A stretch of DNA of 64,000 nucleotides from Microcystis aeruginosa NIES-4325 (GCF_008974145.1 NZ_BJKP01000001.1:62001-126000); one strand, 5' to 3'. Shown: positions 17,954 through 26,685, numbered from the stretch's first letter. The notes: a model not told the origin generated them from the sequence alone. A program made the numbers and translations.

Positions 17954-18432
17954 AGTCTATTGATGAAAAAGCCTATGAGAAACATCGGCAATGGATGCAG
18001 TTAGCTTTAAATTTAGCGGCAACTGCGGGGGACCGGGGTGATGTACCTGTGGGAGCGGTTATCGTGGATAAACAGGGACATTTAATCGCTCAAGGAGCTA
18101 ATTGCAAGGAAAAACACCATGATCCCACCGCTCACGCTGAAATTCTGGCGATTCGTGCCGCTAGTCAAGTGTTAGGCAATTGGCACTTAAATGATTGTAC
18201 CCTCTACGTCACCCTCGAACCCTGTCCCATGTGTGCCGGGGCAATTATTCAGGCTAGATTAGGATTATTAGTGTACGGTGCTGACGATCCCAAAACAGGA
18301 GTTATCCGCACTGTGGCTAATTTTATTGATAGTCCTTTTTCTAACCATCGTTTACCGGTAATCGCGGGAATTTTAGCTAAGGAATCGGGGGAATTATTAC
18401 AAACATGGTTTGAGAAAAAAAGAAATGTTTAA
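17938..18432 (+). CDS. tadA: tRNA-specific adenosine deaminase
   Basis: Deaminates A34 to inosine in tRNA-Arg(ACG); essential in most bacteria. Zinc and catalytic residues: H66 and E68 in DPTAHAEILAIR, C96 and C99 in LEPCPMCAGAI. Length 164 aa with ATG 17938; a second ATG at codon 20 (MQLALNLAATA) could also start the protein and matches the shorter homologues. The 16-nt overlap with grxC means the two are on one transcript. Confidence 0.92.
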   Translation: MWDYLKSIDEKAYEKHRQWMQLALNLAATAGDRGDVPVGAVIVDKQGHLIAQGANCKEKHHDPTAHAEILAIRAASQVLGNWHLNDCTLYVTLEPCPMCAGAIIQARLGLLVYGADDPKTGVIRTVANFIDSPFSNHRLPVIAGILAKESGELLQTWFEKKRNV

Positions 18433-18507
18433 AGGAGTCAGGGAGATAGGAGTCAATAAGCTGTTTGTAATTTAAATTGCCTGTTGAGATGAGGCAAGAG
18501 GCAAGAG

Positions 18508-18552
18508 GCTTCGGCCGTGAGCTCAGCGTTCGACCGAGCTCACGGCCGAAGC
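18508..18552. repeat. Perfect 17-bp inverted repeat between tadA and scpA
   Basis: GCTTCGGCCGTGAGCTC and its exact complement are separated by 11 nt. It lies between two convergent genes, so it may serve as a bidirectional terminator. The right arm recurs inside the 9288-9405 repeat, which points to a mobile palindromic repeat rather than a unique terminator. Confidence 0.65.
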
Positions 18553-18580
18553 TCACACCCTGCCCCCAGGAAAAACTTTT

Positions 18581-19351
18581 TCAGCAAACCCTAATTAAAG
18601 TAATAGTTAAATCCTTATAAAAATCCTCCTGTTTTAATTCCACTTTTGATTGAGAAGCCAGTAAAAGTAAAGCCCAAAAAATCGCCACCTTTTCCTGTGT
18701 TGCCGAGTGACTAGAAGGCTTTTCCGCTTGCCATAAATCTAATAAATACTCAAACTCTATCTCATTTTTCTCTAATTGAAAAAACTTTCTCTGCAAAAAA
18801 AAGTCCAGTTCCGCTGCCAATTCCGTCAGGTTTTCTTGGTGGGCCAATTCCGTGATAATTTGTACAGCTTCCCGTCGGGATTGGGGCCGGGGTTTCGGGA
18901 CAACTACAGGCAGTTTCGGTAAAGCTTCAATCTCTAGGGCAATCTGTTGTAATTGAGTGATTAACTCCTGCAAAGTTACCCGTCTTTTTCGCGGTGGTGG
19001 TGCGGCAGTACGACGGCGAATATGATTTTCTAGATAACGGGGTAAAGTTCTTAATTCCCGTTCTAATTCGCTAATTTCCTCATCAATCAGACTTTCTTCT
19101 TGCTGTTCCAAAGACAATCTTTCTAGGGTATCAGCCTTAAATAAAACTAACATAGAAGCCCATAAAAAAGCCTGTCCCGATTGGGGTAAATTAGCCTGGG
19201 CCATGGCTAAATCTAGATCATTTAATAACCCCAATTCTGCCAAAAAGCGATCAATCACATCGATAACCCGCACATCCCAGGGGTCAATCTCTCCCTGTTC
19301 GGCCATTTCTAACAGAGATTCGATCGCGTCACTAGCTGAGGTGATAGTCAT
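18581..19351 (-). CDS. scpA: Segregation and condensation protein A
   Basis: Kleisin subunit that joins SMC and ScpB in chromosome condensation. N-terminal SLLEMAEQGEIDPWDVRVIDV and FLWASMLVLFKADTL are typical of the helical SMC-neck binding part; a basic linker (RRRTAAPPPRKRRVTLQEL) leads to the C-terminal winged helix. Length 256 aa. The last codons and the TGA stop (LIRVC then stop) fall inside a GGGTTTGCTGA element end, so the native C-terminus may have been altered by insertion. No scpB is nearby. Confidence 0.88.
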   Translation of the reverse strand: MTITSASDAIESLLEMAEQGEIDPWDVRVIDVIDRFLAELGLLNDLDLAMAQANLPQSGQAFLWASMLVLFKADTLERLSLEQQEESLIDEEISELERELRTLPRYLENHIRRRTAAPPPRKRRVTLQELITQLQQIALEIEALPKLPVVVPKPRPQSRREAVQIITELAHQENLTELAAELDFFLQRKFFQLEKNEIEFEYLLDLWQAEKPSSHSATQEKVAIFWALLLLASQSKVELKQEDFYKDLTITLIRVC

Positions 19352-19402
19352 GATTCTAGAATCTTGTAGGATCTGAAAGGATAGAATTTAGCAAGCAAAA
19401 CC

Positions 19403-20047
19403 ATGGACATATCGATCGCTGACCTGCGCTTGGACTACAATCTTGAAGAATTGCTAGAGTCAGAAACATCTGCCGACCCTTTCATTGTATTTAAACAATG
19501 GCTAGAACGGGCGGTATCTTCGGGAAGATTGGAACCCAACGCTATGACTTTAGCCACTATTTCCCCGCAGGGCAAACCCCGGGCCCGCATGGTACTGTTA
19601 AAAGACTTCGATCCTCGCGGTTTTGTTCTCTTTACCAACTACCAAAGCGCCAAGGGACAGGAATTAATCGCCAATCCCAATGCAGCCCTAGTGTTTTGGT
19701 GGGGAGAATTGCAACGACAAATTAGGATCGAGGGAACTGTAGAAAAAATCAGCGAGGAGGAATCGGATAATTACTTTTTTGTCCGTCCCTGGGAATCTCG
19801 TTTAGGGGCCTGGGCTTCTAATCAAAGTGAAGTGATTTCTGGGCGAGATATCCTCGAAAAACGCCTAGCAGAACTAAAAGAAGAATATACTGGTCGTGAA
19901 GTTCCCCGTCCTGCTCATTGGGGGGGTTTTCGCCTGATTCCTAGTTTAATCGAGTTCTGGCAAGGTCGCCCCAGTCGTCTCCACGATCGTCTCTGTTATT
20001 ATCGTCAAGAAGATGGCAGTTGGCAAAGGCAACGTTTAGCTCCTTAG
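19403..20047 (+). CDS. pdxH: Pyridoxamine 5'-phosphate oxidase
   Basis: FMN enzyme that makes pyridoxal 5'-phosphate (vitamin B6); cytosolic homodimer. Seen: MTLATISPQGKPRARMVLLK (FMN/substrate site), FVLFTNYQSAKGQEL, FWWGELQRQIRIEG, and the C-terminal HWGGFRLIPSLIEFWQGR and RLHDR that close the active site. The protein ends QRLAP, as in the family. Length 214 aa is normal. A CCCAACCCG/CGGGTTGGG hairpin lies 91 nt downstream. Confidence 0.95.
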   Translation: MDISIADLRLDYNLEELLESETSADPFIVFKQWLERAVSSGRLEPNAMTLATISPQGKPRARMVLLKDFDPRGFVLFTNYQSAKGQELIANPNAALVFWWGELQRQIRIEGTVEKISEEESDNYFFVRPWESRLGAWASNQSEVISGRDILEKRLAELKEEYTGREVPRPAHWGGFRLIPSLIEFWQGRPSRLHDRLCYYRQEDGSWQRQRLAP

Positions 20048-20138
20048 TTTGATCTTGACACCTTGTATTGGCAAAATAGCTCGATACTAATTCAATTTGT
20101 CATTTTAGTCTTGAGATAATATTAGGTCGATGTCTTTT

Positions 20139-20172
20139 CCCAACCCGCGCTTCCCCTAGCGATCGGGTTGGG
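20139..20172 (+). terminator. Candidate terminator after pdxH
   Basis: A 9-bp stem CCCAACCCG/CGGGTTGGG with a 16-nt loop stands between pdxH and the DUF3782-type gene. There is no strong U-run after it, so it is only a candidate. Confidence 0.4.
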
Positions 20173-20332
20173 CTATTATGTCATTTGAGAAAGGCAACCC
20201 GTCCGCCCTAAAGTTTCAGAAAAACGATAAATTACTCAAAAGATTATAGACTGCGGTCTGCTCCCCAGTGTCTTCGGCAAGCACAGAAATCCGATAACAT
20301 AGTCAATAGGTGACATCGGGAAAAAATCATCT

Positions 20333-20962
20333 ATGACGACTACATCAGAAGACGTATGGCGACTCTTAGCCGAATTAGCAACTGCTCAAGCCGAATTAAC
20401 TGCCGCTCAAAAAGAAACTGACAAACAACTGAAGGAAGTTACTCAACAACAGAAGGAAACTGACCGACAACTCAAGGAAACTGACCGACAACAGAAGAAA
20501 ACTGACAAACAACTCAAAGAATTAGGACAGCAAATTGGGGGACTCGGTGCAAAATTCGGCAGCTTTACCGAAGGACTTGCCCTTCCTTCAATGGAAACGA
20601 TTCTCAGACCACGCTTTGGTATGGAAGTTGTTAGTCCTAGTGTGCGAGTCAGTAAAGAAGGACAACACCTAGAAATTGATGTTCTTGCCTATAGCAATGG
20701 TGAGCTAAATACTGCTTATATCGTCGAGGTTAAAAGTCATGTTAGACAGGAAGATATTACTCAATTAAAAAGTATTTCGCAACGGTTTCGCCGCTTTTTT
20801 CCCGAACACAAAGATAAAAAACTCTATGGCATATTAGCGGCGGTTGATTTATCCCCAGAATTACGCAAAAAAATTCTGCAAGAAGGGCTTTATGTGGCTC
20901 GGATTCATGACCAAGTATTTGAATTAGATATTCCCGATAATTTTCAACCTCAAACCTATTAA
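20333..20962 (+). CDS. DUF3782-type protein: coiled coil plus PD-(D/E)XK-like domain
   Basis: The first ~65 residues form a long coiled coil from tandem units of the KETDRQLKE kind; the DNA at about 20,405-20,520 is correspondingly repetitive. Residues ~75-209 have the layout of a PD-(D/E)XK nuclease core: EIDVLAYSNG with the Asp, then YIVEVKSHV with the E-x-K pair. This resembles the DUF3782 family, abundant in cyanobacteria and other bacteria and often linked to mobile DNA. No partner gene is adjacent. Nuclease activity is inferred from motifs, not shown. Confidence 0.7.
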   Translation: MTTTSEDVWRLLAELATAQAELTAAQKETDKQLKEVTQQQKETDRQLKETDRQQKKTDKQLKELGQQIGGLGAKFGSFTEGLALPSMETILRPRFGMEVVSPSVRVSKEGQHLEIDVLAYSNGELNTAYIVEVKSHVRQEDITQLKSISQRFRRFFPEHKDKKLYGILAAVDLSPELRKKILQEGLYVARIHDQVFELDIPDNFQPQTY

Positions 20963-21156
20963 AACATCAAATGCGATCACTTTTGATCTGAATCTTGTCA
21001 GGGATGATTAGCCCAATATACAAGTCTCAATCATCGATCGTTTCGATCTGTAAGGGCAAGTCGAAAATTTTTCCCTACCCCCACCCCCTACACCCTGTAA
21101 ACTTTTCAGGTTCTCTGTCATCCCGTGAGGGATCGGGATTTTGGGGAGGAGGGGAT

Positions 21157-22803
21157 TTAGTTGAATAATCTTTGCAGAAAAGTGCTTCGATCCCGCAGGA
21201 AAATCTGAGCGCAATTGCGCCCCGGCATCCCCGAAATTGAGCCGCCGGGGTGAGTTCCTGCCCCAGTTAAATAAAGGTTTTTAATCGGGGTTTTGTAGTT
21301 AGCTATTTCCGGCAAAGGACGCAGGAAAATCATCTGATCTAAGGTCATATCAAGATGATAGTAATTACCTTTATAGGAACCCAAACGATTAGCTAATTCG
21401 GCCGGACTTTCCACCCGACGGGCAATGATGGCGGATTTGAGATTGGGAGCATAATCGGCCAGTTTATCAAGAACTCGATCGGCCACGCGATTTTTTAATT
21501 CTTCCGTCCATCCCGTGCCGTTTAATCCCGTTCCCTCGGCCCCGGCAATCTGATAGGGGGCAAAAAATTCGATCCAGAGGGTATGCTTGTTCTGGGGAGC
21601 CATGGAGGGATCGAGAATAGTGGGGACATCTAGGTACATAGAGGGATTTTCGTCGGGAATCTGCCCCAAAATCGTTAAAGCGTGGGCCTGTTCAACGTGA
21701 CGCACGGAATCGGCGATGAGAATCGTTCCCTGTAAATACTCCTCTTTGTGATCGTAAGCCTCGAACCTTGGTGCTTCGGCGAGGGCGCAATCAATTTTAA
21801 GAATTGTTTCATTGTTATTGACAATTCGCCGTTCTACCCTTTCTCGCAATTCGGGATCGGCGGCATCCACATCGGCGGGGGCGACTAACTGTAAAAAAAC
21901 TCGTCTAGCGTCAATATTAGAGATAACACCCGCTTTTGCCAGATATTCCCGTCCAGAGTCCACCCTAACCCCGATTGCTTGTCCTTCCTCGATGAGAATC
22001 TGTTTAACTTTCTGCTCGGTTAAAATCACCCCACCGAGACTGACAACGCATTTCACCAGAGCCTCGGTTAGTGCGCCCGTACCACCACGAGGGCGAGCCA
22101 CCCCGGGGGAGTGACGCATCGCCATCATCATCATCCCGGAGGTAATGCCTTTTTGGGAGGGAGGAGCGCCAATTTCTGCCGCTAGACGAGCGAGGGGGGC
22201 TTTGACAAATTCGCTCTCAAACCACTCATTGAGGACATCTTCGGGGGAAGTAATCATCGTGCGGATGAAGTCGAGCAGTTTCTTTTTCGAGCCGATCGCT
22301 TTCCAGACACTAGCTAAGGCACTAGAGTTATAATTACGGGCGATTCTGAGCAAATCTTGGGGCGGAGCGTTAAACCAAGGACCGATCGCATTCATCAACT
22401 GTGCCCAATAGTCGATAAACTGAAGGTAGCGATCGGCATCTTGCGGACAAAACTGGGCAATTGCGGCGTGAGTTTTTTCCAGAGAGCGATAGGAAAGAAA
22501 ATATTGGCCAGAGGGATGGGGACAGAAAACGGTAGGATCGAAGAATAAATACTCTAATCCGTGGCGTTTTAGCTCCAATTCCTCAATTACCGGTCCTAAA
22601 AAGATAAATTCATGATCGATCGCACAGAGATTAAACTTAAAATCGGGGGCTAGATCTGGGATAACCGCTTCTGTGGTAGCCGCTCCTCCCGGTACGCTAC
22701 GCTGTTCGAGAAGGAGGACGCGATAACCGGCTTTGAGGAGATAGGCGGCACAAACTAAACCATTATGCCCCGCACCGATGAGGATGACATCGTAACTTTC
22801 CAT
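21157..22803 (-). CDS. crtO: Beta-carotene ketolase, CrtO type
   Basis: FAD-dependent enzyme that adds keto groups to beta-carotene to give echinenone or canthaxanthin; membrane-associated. The Rossmann motif ILIGAGHNGLVCAAYLL (G10, G12, G15) opens the protein, followed by VPGGAATTEA, the CAIDHEFIFLGPV region, PSQKGITSGMMMMAMRH, and the closing YLTGAGTHPGGSISGMPGRN. Length 548 aa and the order of motifs follow the Synechocystis CrtO closely as I recall it. Echinenone is the ligand needed by the orange carotenoid protein, though no ocp gene is in the window. Confidence 0.9.
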   Translation of the reverse strand: MESYDVILIGAGHNGLVCAAYLLKAGYRVLLLEQRSVPGGAATTEAVIPDLAPDFKFNLCAIDHEFIFLGPVIEELELKRHGLEYLFFDPTVFCPHPSGQYFLSYRSLEKTHAAIAQFCPQDADRYLQFIDYWAQLMNAIGPWFNAPPQDLLRIARNYNSSALASVWKAIGSKKKLLDFIRTMITSPEDVLNEWFESEFVKAPLARLAAEIGAPPSQKGITSGMMMMAMRHSPGVARPRGGTGALTEALVKCVVSLGGVILTEQKVKQILIEEGQAIGVRVDSGREYLAKAGVISNIDARRVFLQLVAPADVDAADPELRERVERRIVNNNETILKIDCALAEAPRFEAYDHKEEYLQGTILIADSVRHVEQAHALTILGQIPDENPSMYLDVPTILDPSMAPQNKHTLWIEFFAPYQIAGAEGTGLNGTGWTEELKNRVADRVLDKLADYAPNLKSAIIARRVESPAELANRLGSYKGNYYHLDMTLDQMIFLRPLPEIANYKTPIKNLYLTGAGTHPGGSISGMPGRNCAQIFLRDRSTFLQRLFN

Positions 22804-22948
22804 GCAGTTTCAAAAATTCCTATTTTTAATTTTGCGCTTTTCTTGACCCTAATATGTTAAAAATAGTTAAAGATTAGCTGCTGTCAGCAGATTTCAGCGA
22901 GCAGTTATGAGTGAGCAGGTAGAAAACATTTAATTTTTCCTTTTTTTT

Positions 22949-23272
22949 ATGAGTTCTGCGATTAAAGTTATTCAACCATCGGGTATTTTAGATGGCAACC
23001 AAGCTGGCCAATTTCGCCAAGAAATTGCCGAAGCCGTGCAGGGAGGTTCAGAGGTTATTATCGTTGATTTCCAGAATGTCACCTTTATGGATAGTTCTGG
23101 TTTAGGAGCGCTAGTTTTATCCTTAAAAACCGTCCGTTCTGCGGGGGGTAAACTATTGATCTGCTCGATTAATGATCAGATAAAAATGTTATTTGAATTG
23201 ACCGATATGGAGCGAGTTTTTGAAATTTTTGATAACCGAGAAGAATTAGAACAAAAAATCCTCGAAAGTTAA
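22949..23272 (+). CDS. STAS-domain anti-sigma factor antagonist
   Basis: A single STAS domain of 107 aa, like SpoIIAA and RsbV. The phosphorylation site is intact: NVTFMDSSGLGALV, with S49/S50. In known systems the unphosphorylated form binds the RsbW/SpoIIAB-type kinase and frees its target. The gene abuts, tail to tail with no spacer, a PP2C phosphatase gene (23273), and an RsbW-like kinase gene lies 1.3 kb on, so all three partner-switch parts are together. No sigma factor gene is present in the window. Confidence 0.92.
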   Translation: MSSAIKVIQPSGILDGNQAGQFRQEIAEAVQGGSEVIIVDFQNVTFMDSSGLGALVLSLKTVRSAGGKLLICSINDQIKMLFELTDMERVFEIFDNREELEQKILES

Positions 23273-24409
23273 TCAGCGAAAATCCACCTGCATGATCGAA
23301 AGATCGTCCTTAAAGTTACCATCAAATCGTAAAGCTTGAATTTCTCCAATAAAATTATCGAGATTTTTGGCGTAATTACAATGATAACTTCGTAAAGATT
23401 GAATAAAGTTTTCTAGTCCCCACATCCTACCATCGGCACAATCGATCTCGTAAATTCCATCACTAAAAAGATAAAGACTACTGGGTAAATTCAGGCATTT
23501 AACCTGATTAATATATTCCGCTTCCGGAAACATCCCGATGGGAAAACCGGGGGCTTTCAGTCTGGTTTCAATCATCTGGCCAAAAGGTTTTTGAGTCAGG
23601 AGAACTGCTGGGGGATGACCAGCGCTGGCATAGGTTAACTCTTGTTGTTTCCGATCATAAATTCCGTACCAAATAGTAAAATATTTATCATTCTTAGGAC
23701 TGATTTGATAAACTTGATTTAACCCATGTAAAACCTGATTAGGTTGATAGTAATTCACCTGACTTAAACTACGGGAACGGAGTAAATTAATCACCGAAAG
23801 GGAAGGTAAAGCCGCTCGTAAACCATGACCCGCCACATCTAAAAGATATAACATCAAATGGTCATTATCTAACCAATAATAATCAAAACCATCGCCCCCC
23901 AATCGACGAGAAGGAAGGAAGCGAAAATCGATAGCAAGTTTTGGAGAAATAAAAGGTTCGGGTAACAGCGATCGCACATATTCCGCCGCTTCCGCTAACT
24001 CCATTTCTAGTAATTGTTTTTGCGCTTGCAGATCATGACTTAATTGATGCAAACGCATTCCCGCCCGCACGCGCGCTCTTAACTCATTAATCTCGATCGG
24101 TTTACACAAAAAATCATCGGCCCCCGCGTCCAATCCCTTCACCCGATCCTCCACCGATCCCAAAGAAGTTAAGAGGATAAAAAAAGTTGTTGACAGTTGG
24201 GGATTGAGCTTAATTTGCCGGCAAACTTCCAACCCATCGATCCCCGGCATCATCCAATCACAAATAATCATCGCTGGTTTTAGTTGCCCCGCTTGCTTTA
24301 ATCCTTCTTCCCCATCACTGGCAACAAAAACCTCGTATTCCTTCTGCAAAGCTCGTCTCAGGAAGGTTTGAACTACTCCATCATCATCAATTACTAGAAT
24401 TCGTACCAT
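23273..24409 (-). CDS. Response regulator with PP2C (SpoIIE/RsbU-type) phosphatase output
   Basis: Receiver domain at 1-120: acidic D8/D9, phospho-acceptor D51 in IICDWMMPGIDG, T81 and K103 in FLCKPIE. A short coiled linker (about 122-150) leads to a PP2C-type phosphatase domain (about 160-378) with metal-binding Asp in RRLGGDGFDYYW, LLDVAGHGLRAAL, LFSDGIYEI and KDDLSIMQV. It would dephosphorylate a STAS antagonist such as its neighbour at 22949 in response to an unknown histidine kinase. It ends exactly where the STAS gene ends. Length 378 aa is typical. Confidence 0.92.
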   Translation of the reverse strand: MVRILVIDDDGVVQTFLRRALQKEYEVFVASDGEEGLKQAGQLKPAMIICDWMMPGIDGLEVCRQIKLNPQLSTTFFILLTSLGSVEDRVKGLDAGADDFLCKPIEINELRARVRAGMRLHQLSHDLQAQKQLLEMELAEAAEYVRSLLPEPFISPKLAIDFRFLPSRRLGGDGFDYYWLDNDHLMLYLLDVAGHGLRAALPSLSVINLLRSRSLSQVNYYQPNQVLHGLNQVYQISPKNDKYFTIWYGIYDRKQQELTYASAGHPPAVLLTQKPFGQMIETRLKAPGFPIGMFPEAEYINQVKCLNLPSSLYLFSDGIYEIDCADGRMWGLENFIQSLRSYHCNYAKNLDNFIGEIQALRFDGNFKDDLSIMQVDFR

Positions 24410-24581
24410 CTTTTTTGTAACTCGACTATCTTAATCTTACTGCTTACCCCCAACCCTCTAAAAGATGACTTTGCTTATACCTTAAGATAAGATTAAATCC
24501 AGAATCGAGCTAATACATCAGTCATAGTTTGGGAAAAATGGTATAACTTCTAGCGTAAGGCATTGCAGAGGTAAACCGGGG

Positions 24582-25025
24582 GTGAAGATTTCTTTTCAGG
24601 TAGATAGCGATCTCAAGTCCTTAGATACCGTTTTAAACTATTTTGAGCAACTCGAACCGGCGGGCATTCCCAAAAAAGACTGGCTCCAGTGTCAGCTTGC
24701 CCTTGCCGAAGGTTTTACCAATGCAGTCCGTCACGCTCACCGACACCTCCCCCCCGAAATCCCGATCGAGATCGAAATCGAGATTACCCGATCCCAGATG
24801 GAAATTCGCATCTGGGATCGGGGTTCCGTCTTTGATTTAGAGGACTTTATCGAAAAAAACGCCCATCGTGACCATATTTTCTCCGGTCATGGGCAAGGAC
24901 TGCCGATCCTCCAAAAAATCGCCGATCAACTCAGTTATACTCACACTGAAGATCAGCGCAACTGTCTGTTAATTATTAAACAATTTTCCCGCCATGAATC
25001 CGATCGCGCCCCTCGTTTCTCCTAG
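24582..25025 (+). CDS. Anti-sigma regulatory Ser/Thr kinase, RsbW/SpoIIAB-like
   Basis: GHKL-type ATPase kinase of 147 aa. The N box is LALAEGFTNAVRHAH (catalytic Glu and Mg-binding Asn), the G1 box IWDRGSVF, and the G2 box GHGQGLPILQKIAD. Such kinases phosphorylate STAS antagonists and hold a partner, often a sigma factor. Starts at GTG 24582. Its 3' end overlaps the rhodanese gene by 32 nt in another frame. It diverges from the PP2C gene across 172 nt, so the two could be regulated together. Confidence 0.88.
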   Translation: MKISFQVDSDLKSLDTVLNYFEQLEPAGIPKKDWLQCQLALAEGFTNAVRHAHRHLPPEIPIEIEIEITRSQMEIRIWDRGSVFDLEDFIEKNAHRDHIFSGHGQGLPILQKIADQLSYTHTEDQRNCLLIIKQFSRHESDRAPRFS

Positions 25026-25818
25026 TTGGTTAGTGACTAATCTCAATCGCCCCGATCTGATGGTTATTGACTGTCGTTTTCAATTAAACGATCCCGATCT
25101 CGGTTATCAAGAGTATTTAGCCAATCACATTGAAAATGCCTTCTATTTACACCTCGATCACGATTTATCGGCTCCCGTTGCCCGTCATGGCGGCCGTCAT
25201 CCTTTACCGAATCCGCAGACAATAGCCGCTAAATTAAGCTCTTTAGGGGTGATTTCTGGTCAAACCCATGTCATCGCCTACGATGCCTCCCGTTTTGCCT
25301 TTGCCAGTCGTCTCTGGTGGTTATTACGTTATCTCGGCCATGAAAAAGTCAGTATTCTCGATGGTGGTTGGCAAAATTGGTTAAATGCCGGTTATCCCGT
25401 CTCTAATCAGATACCTGTGCCGAAAAACGGCGCTTTTTTTCCCAAAGTTCAACAGGATTGGCTAGTCACGATCGAGGAGGTAAAAAGGCAAAAAGAGCAA
25501 GGGGGAGTGGTGTTAATTGATGCCAGGGAAAGCGATCGCTATCGGGGTGAAAGGGAACCGATCGATCCGATCGCCGGCCACATCGAGGGGGCGCTGAATT
25601 ATCCCTGGTTGGAAGTCACCGATAGTCAGGGTTTTTCTCAACCCCTGGCCCAGCAAAAACAACGTTGGCAAGGGCGGCAAGGCGATCGAGAAATTATCCT
25701 CTACTGTGGTTCGGGAGTGACAGCCTGTGTCAATATCCTTTCCCTTACCCTAGCCGGATACGAGAATGTTAAGCTATATTCTGGAGGTTGGAGTGATTGG
25801 TGTTCCTACCTGATCTAA
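24994..25818 (+). CDS. Thiosulfate/3-mercaptopyruvate sulfurtransferase (tandem rhodanese)
   Basis: Two rhodanese domains (about 1-140 and 155-274). The N-terminal domain keeps VIDCRF and LDGGWQNW but lacks an active cysteine; the C-terminal domain has the catalytic Cys in ILYCGSGVTAC and a final LYSGGWSDW. It transfers sulfane sulfur to cyanide or thiols; CGSGV favours the thiosulfate type. Length 274 aa is normal. The ATG lies inside the preceding kinase gene, so expression is probably coupled. Confidence 0.9.
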   Translation: MNPIAPLVSPSWLVTNLNRPDLMVIDCRFQLNDPDLGYQEYLANHIENAFYLHLDHDLSAPVARHGGRHPLPNPQTIAAKLSSLGVISGQTHVIAYDASRFAFASRLWWLLRYLGHEKVSILDGGWQNWLNAGYPVSNQIPVPKNGAFFPKVQQDWLVTIEEVKRQKEQGGVVLIDARESDRYRGEREPIDPIAGHIEGALNYPWLEVTDSQGFSQPLAQQKQRWQGRQGDREIILYCGSGVTACVNILSLTLAGYENVKLYSGGWSDWCSYLI

Positions 25819-26079
25819 CTGGCCCTATTGATACCCATCTATCGAGAAAGATTGTCAAAATGACCTAATTACTGTACAATCCCTATATTATCACTTTTAA
25901 TTATTCCCAAACTATTATCTAGTTTGTCTCCTAGACAAAAAAGCTAATTTTTATTTTAGTTGCTATCTTTTTGCTCTCAAATCACCGCTATTCCTCAAAG
26001 AATAGTCATTTTCCCCCGTAAAATTACTAAAAAGTAATTTTATAGTTAAACTCTATAAAAAATTAGGTATGTATTTTGT
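25819..26079. promoter_or_regulatory. A+T-rich leader with hairpins upstream of the NYN gene
   Basis: No gene here. Two inverted repeats are visible: TTGTCTCCTAGACAA near 25,922 and TAAAATTACT/AGTAATTTTA at 26,019-26,042, the second ending 38 nt before the start codon. They may shape the 5' leader or act as operators. This is inference from structure only. Confidence 0.35.
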
Positions 26080-26631
26080 ATGACAGAAGCCGGTCTTTGT
26101 CATTGTAATGGTGGCACCCGTCCGAAAGATCGCCTTTCGATTTTTGTGGATGGCAATAATATGTTTTATGCTCAACAAAAAAATGGTTGGTTTTTTGACC
26201 CGCGCAAGGTGTTAAATTACTTCACCAACGACCCGAATATTATGTTAATTAATGCCTTTTGGTACACGGGTTTAAAAGATTCCCAAGATCAAAGAGGTTT
26301 TCGCGATGCTTTAATTAGTTTGGGTTATACGGTGAGAACAAAAATTTTGAAAGAATATTATGATGATAGTTCTGGTCGTTTTTCCCAGAAAGCTAATTTA
26401 GATATCGAAATTGTCGTCGATATGTTTAATACCGTCGATCAATACGATCGAGTGATTTTATTTAGCGGTGATGGCGATTTTGAACGAGCGATCGAACTAT
26501 TGCGCTCTAAAAATACTCATATTACCGTAGTTTCTACGGAAGGGATGATCGCTAGGGAATTACGCAACGCCACCGATCGCTATATTGATCTGAACGATAT
26601 TCGCAAAGATATCGAAAAAAGTGATTATTAA
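26080..26631 (+). CDS. NYN-domain protein (LabA/DUF88 type)
   Basis: PIN-like NYN ribonuclease-fold protein, 183 aa. The acidic site is in SIFVDGNNMFYA (D and N-N), in ANLDIEIVVDMF and in LFSGDGDFERAI. In Synechococcus elongatus LabA and its paralogue act in the output of the circadian clock; whether this gene is LabA or the paralogue cannot be told. A short Cys/His segment (LCHCNGG) precedes the domain. Followed by a strong hairpin at 26,686. Confidence 0.82.
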   Translation: MTEAGLCHCNGGTRPKDRLSIFVDGNNMFYAQQKNGWFFDPRKVLNYFTNDPNIMLINAFWYTGLKDSQDQRGFRDALISLGYTVRTKILKEYYDDSSGRFSQKANLDIEIVVDMFNTVDQYDRVILFSGDGDFERAIELLRSKNTHITVVSTEGMIARELRNATDRYIDLNDIRKDIEKSDY

Positions 26632-26685
26632 CCGGCCGTTTTGTCTTTAAACTGGCTATTTATCCCATTTTTCTTTATTGGTAGT

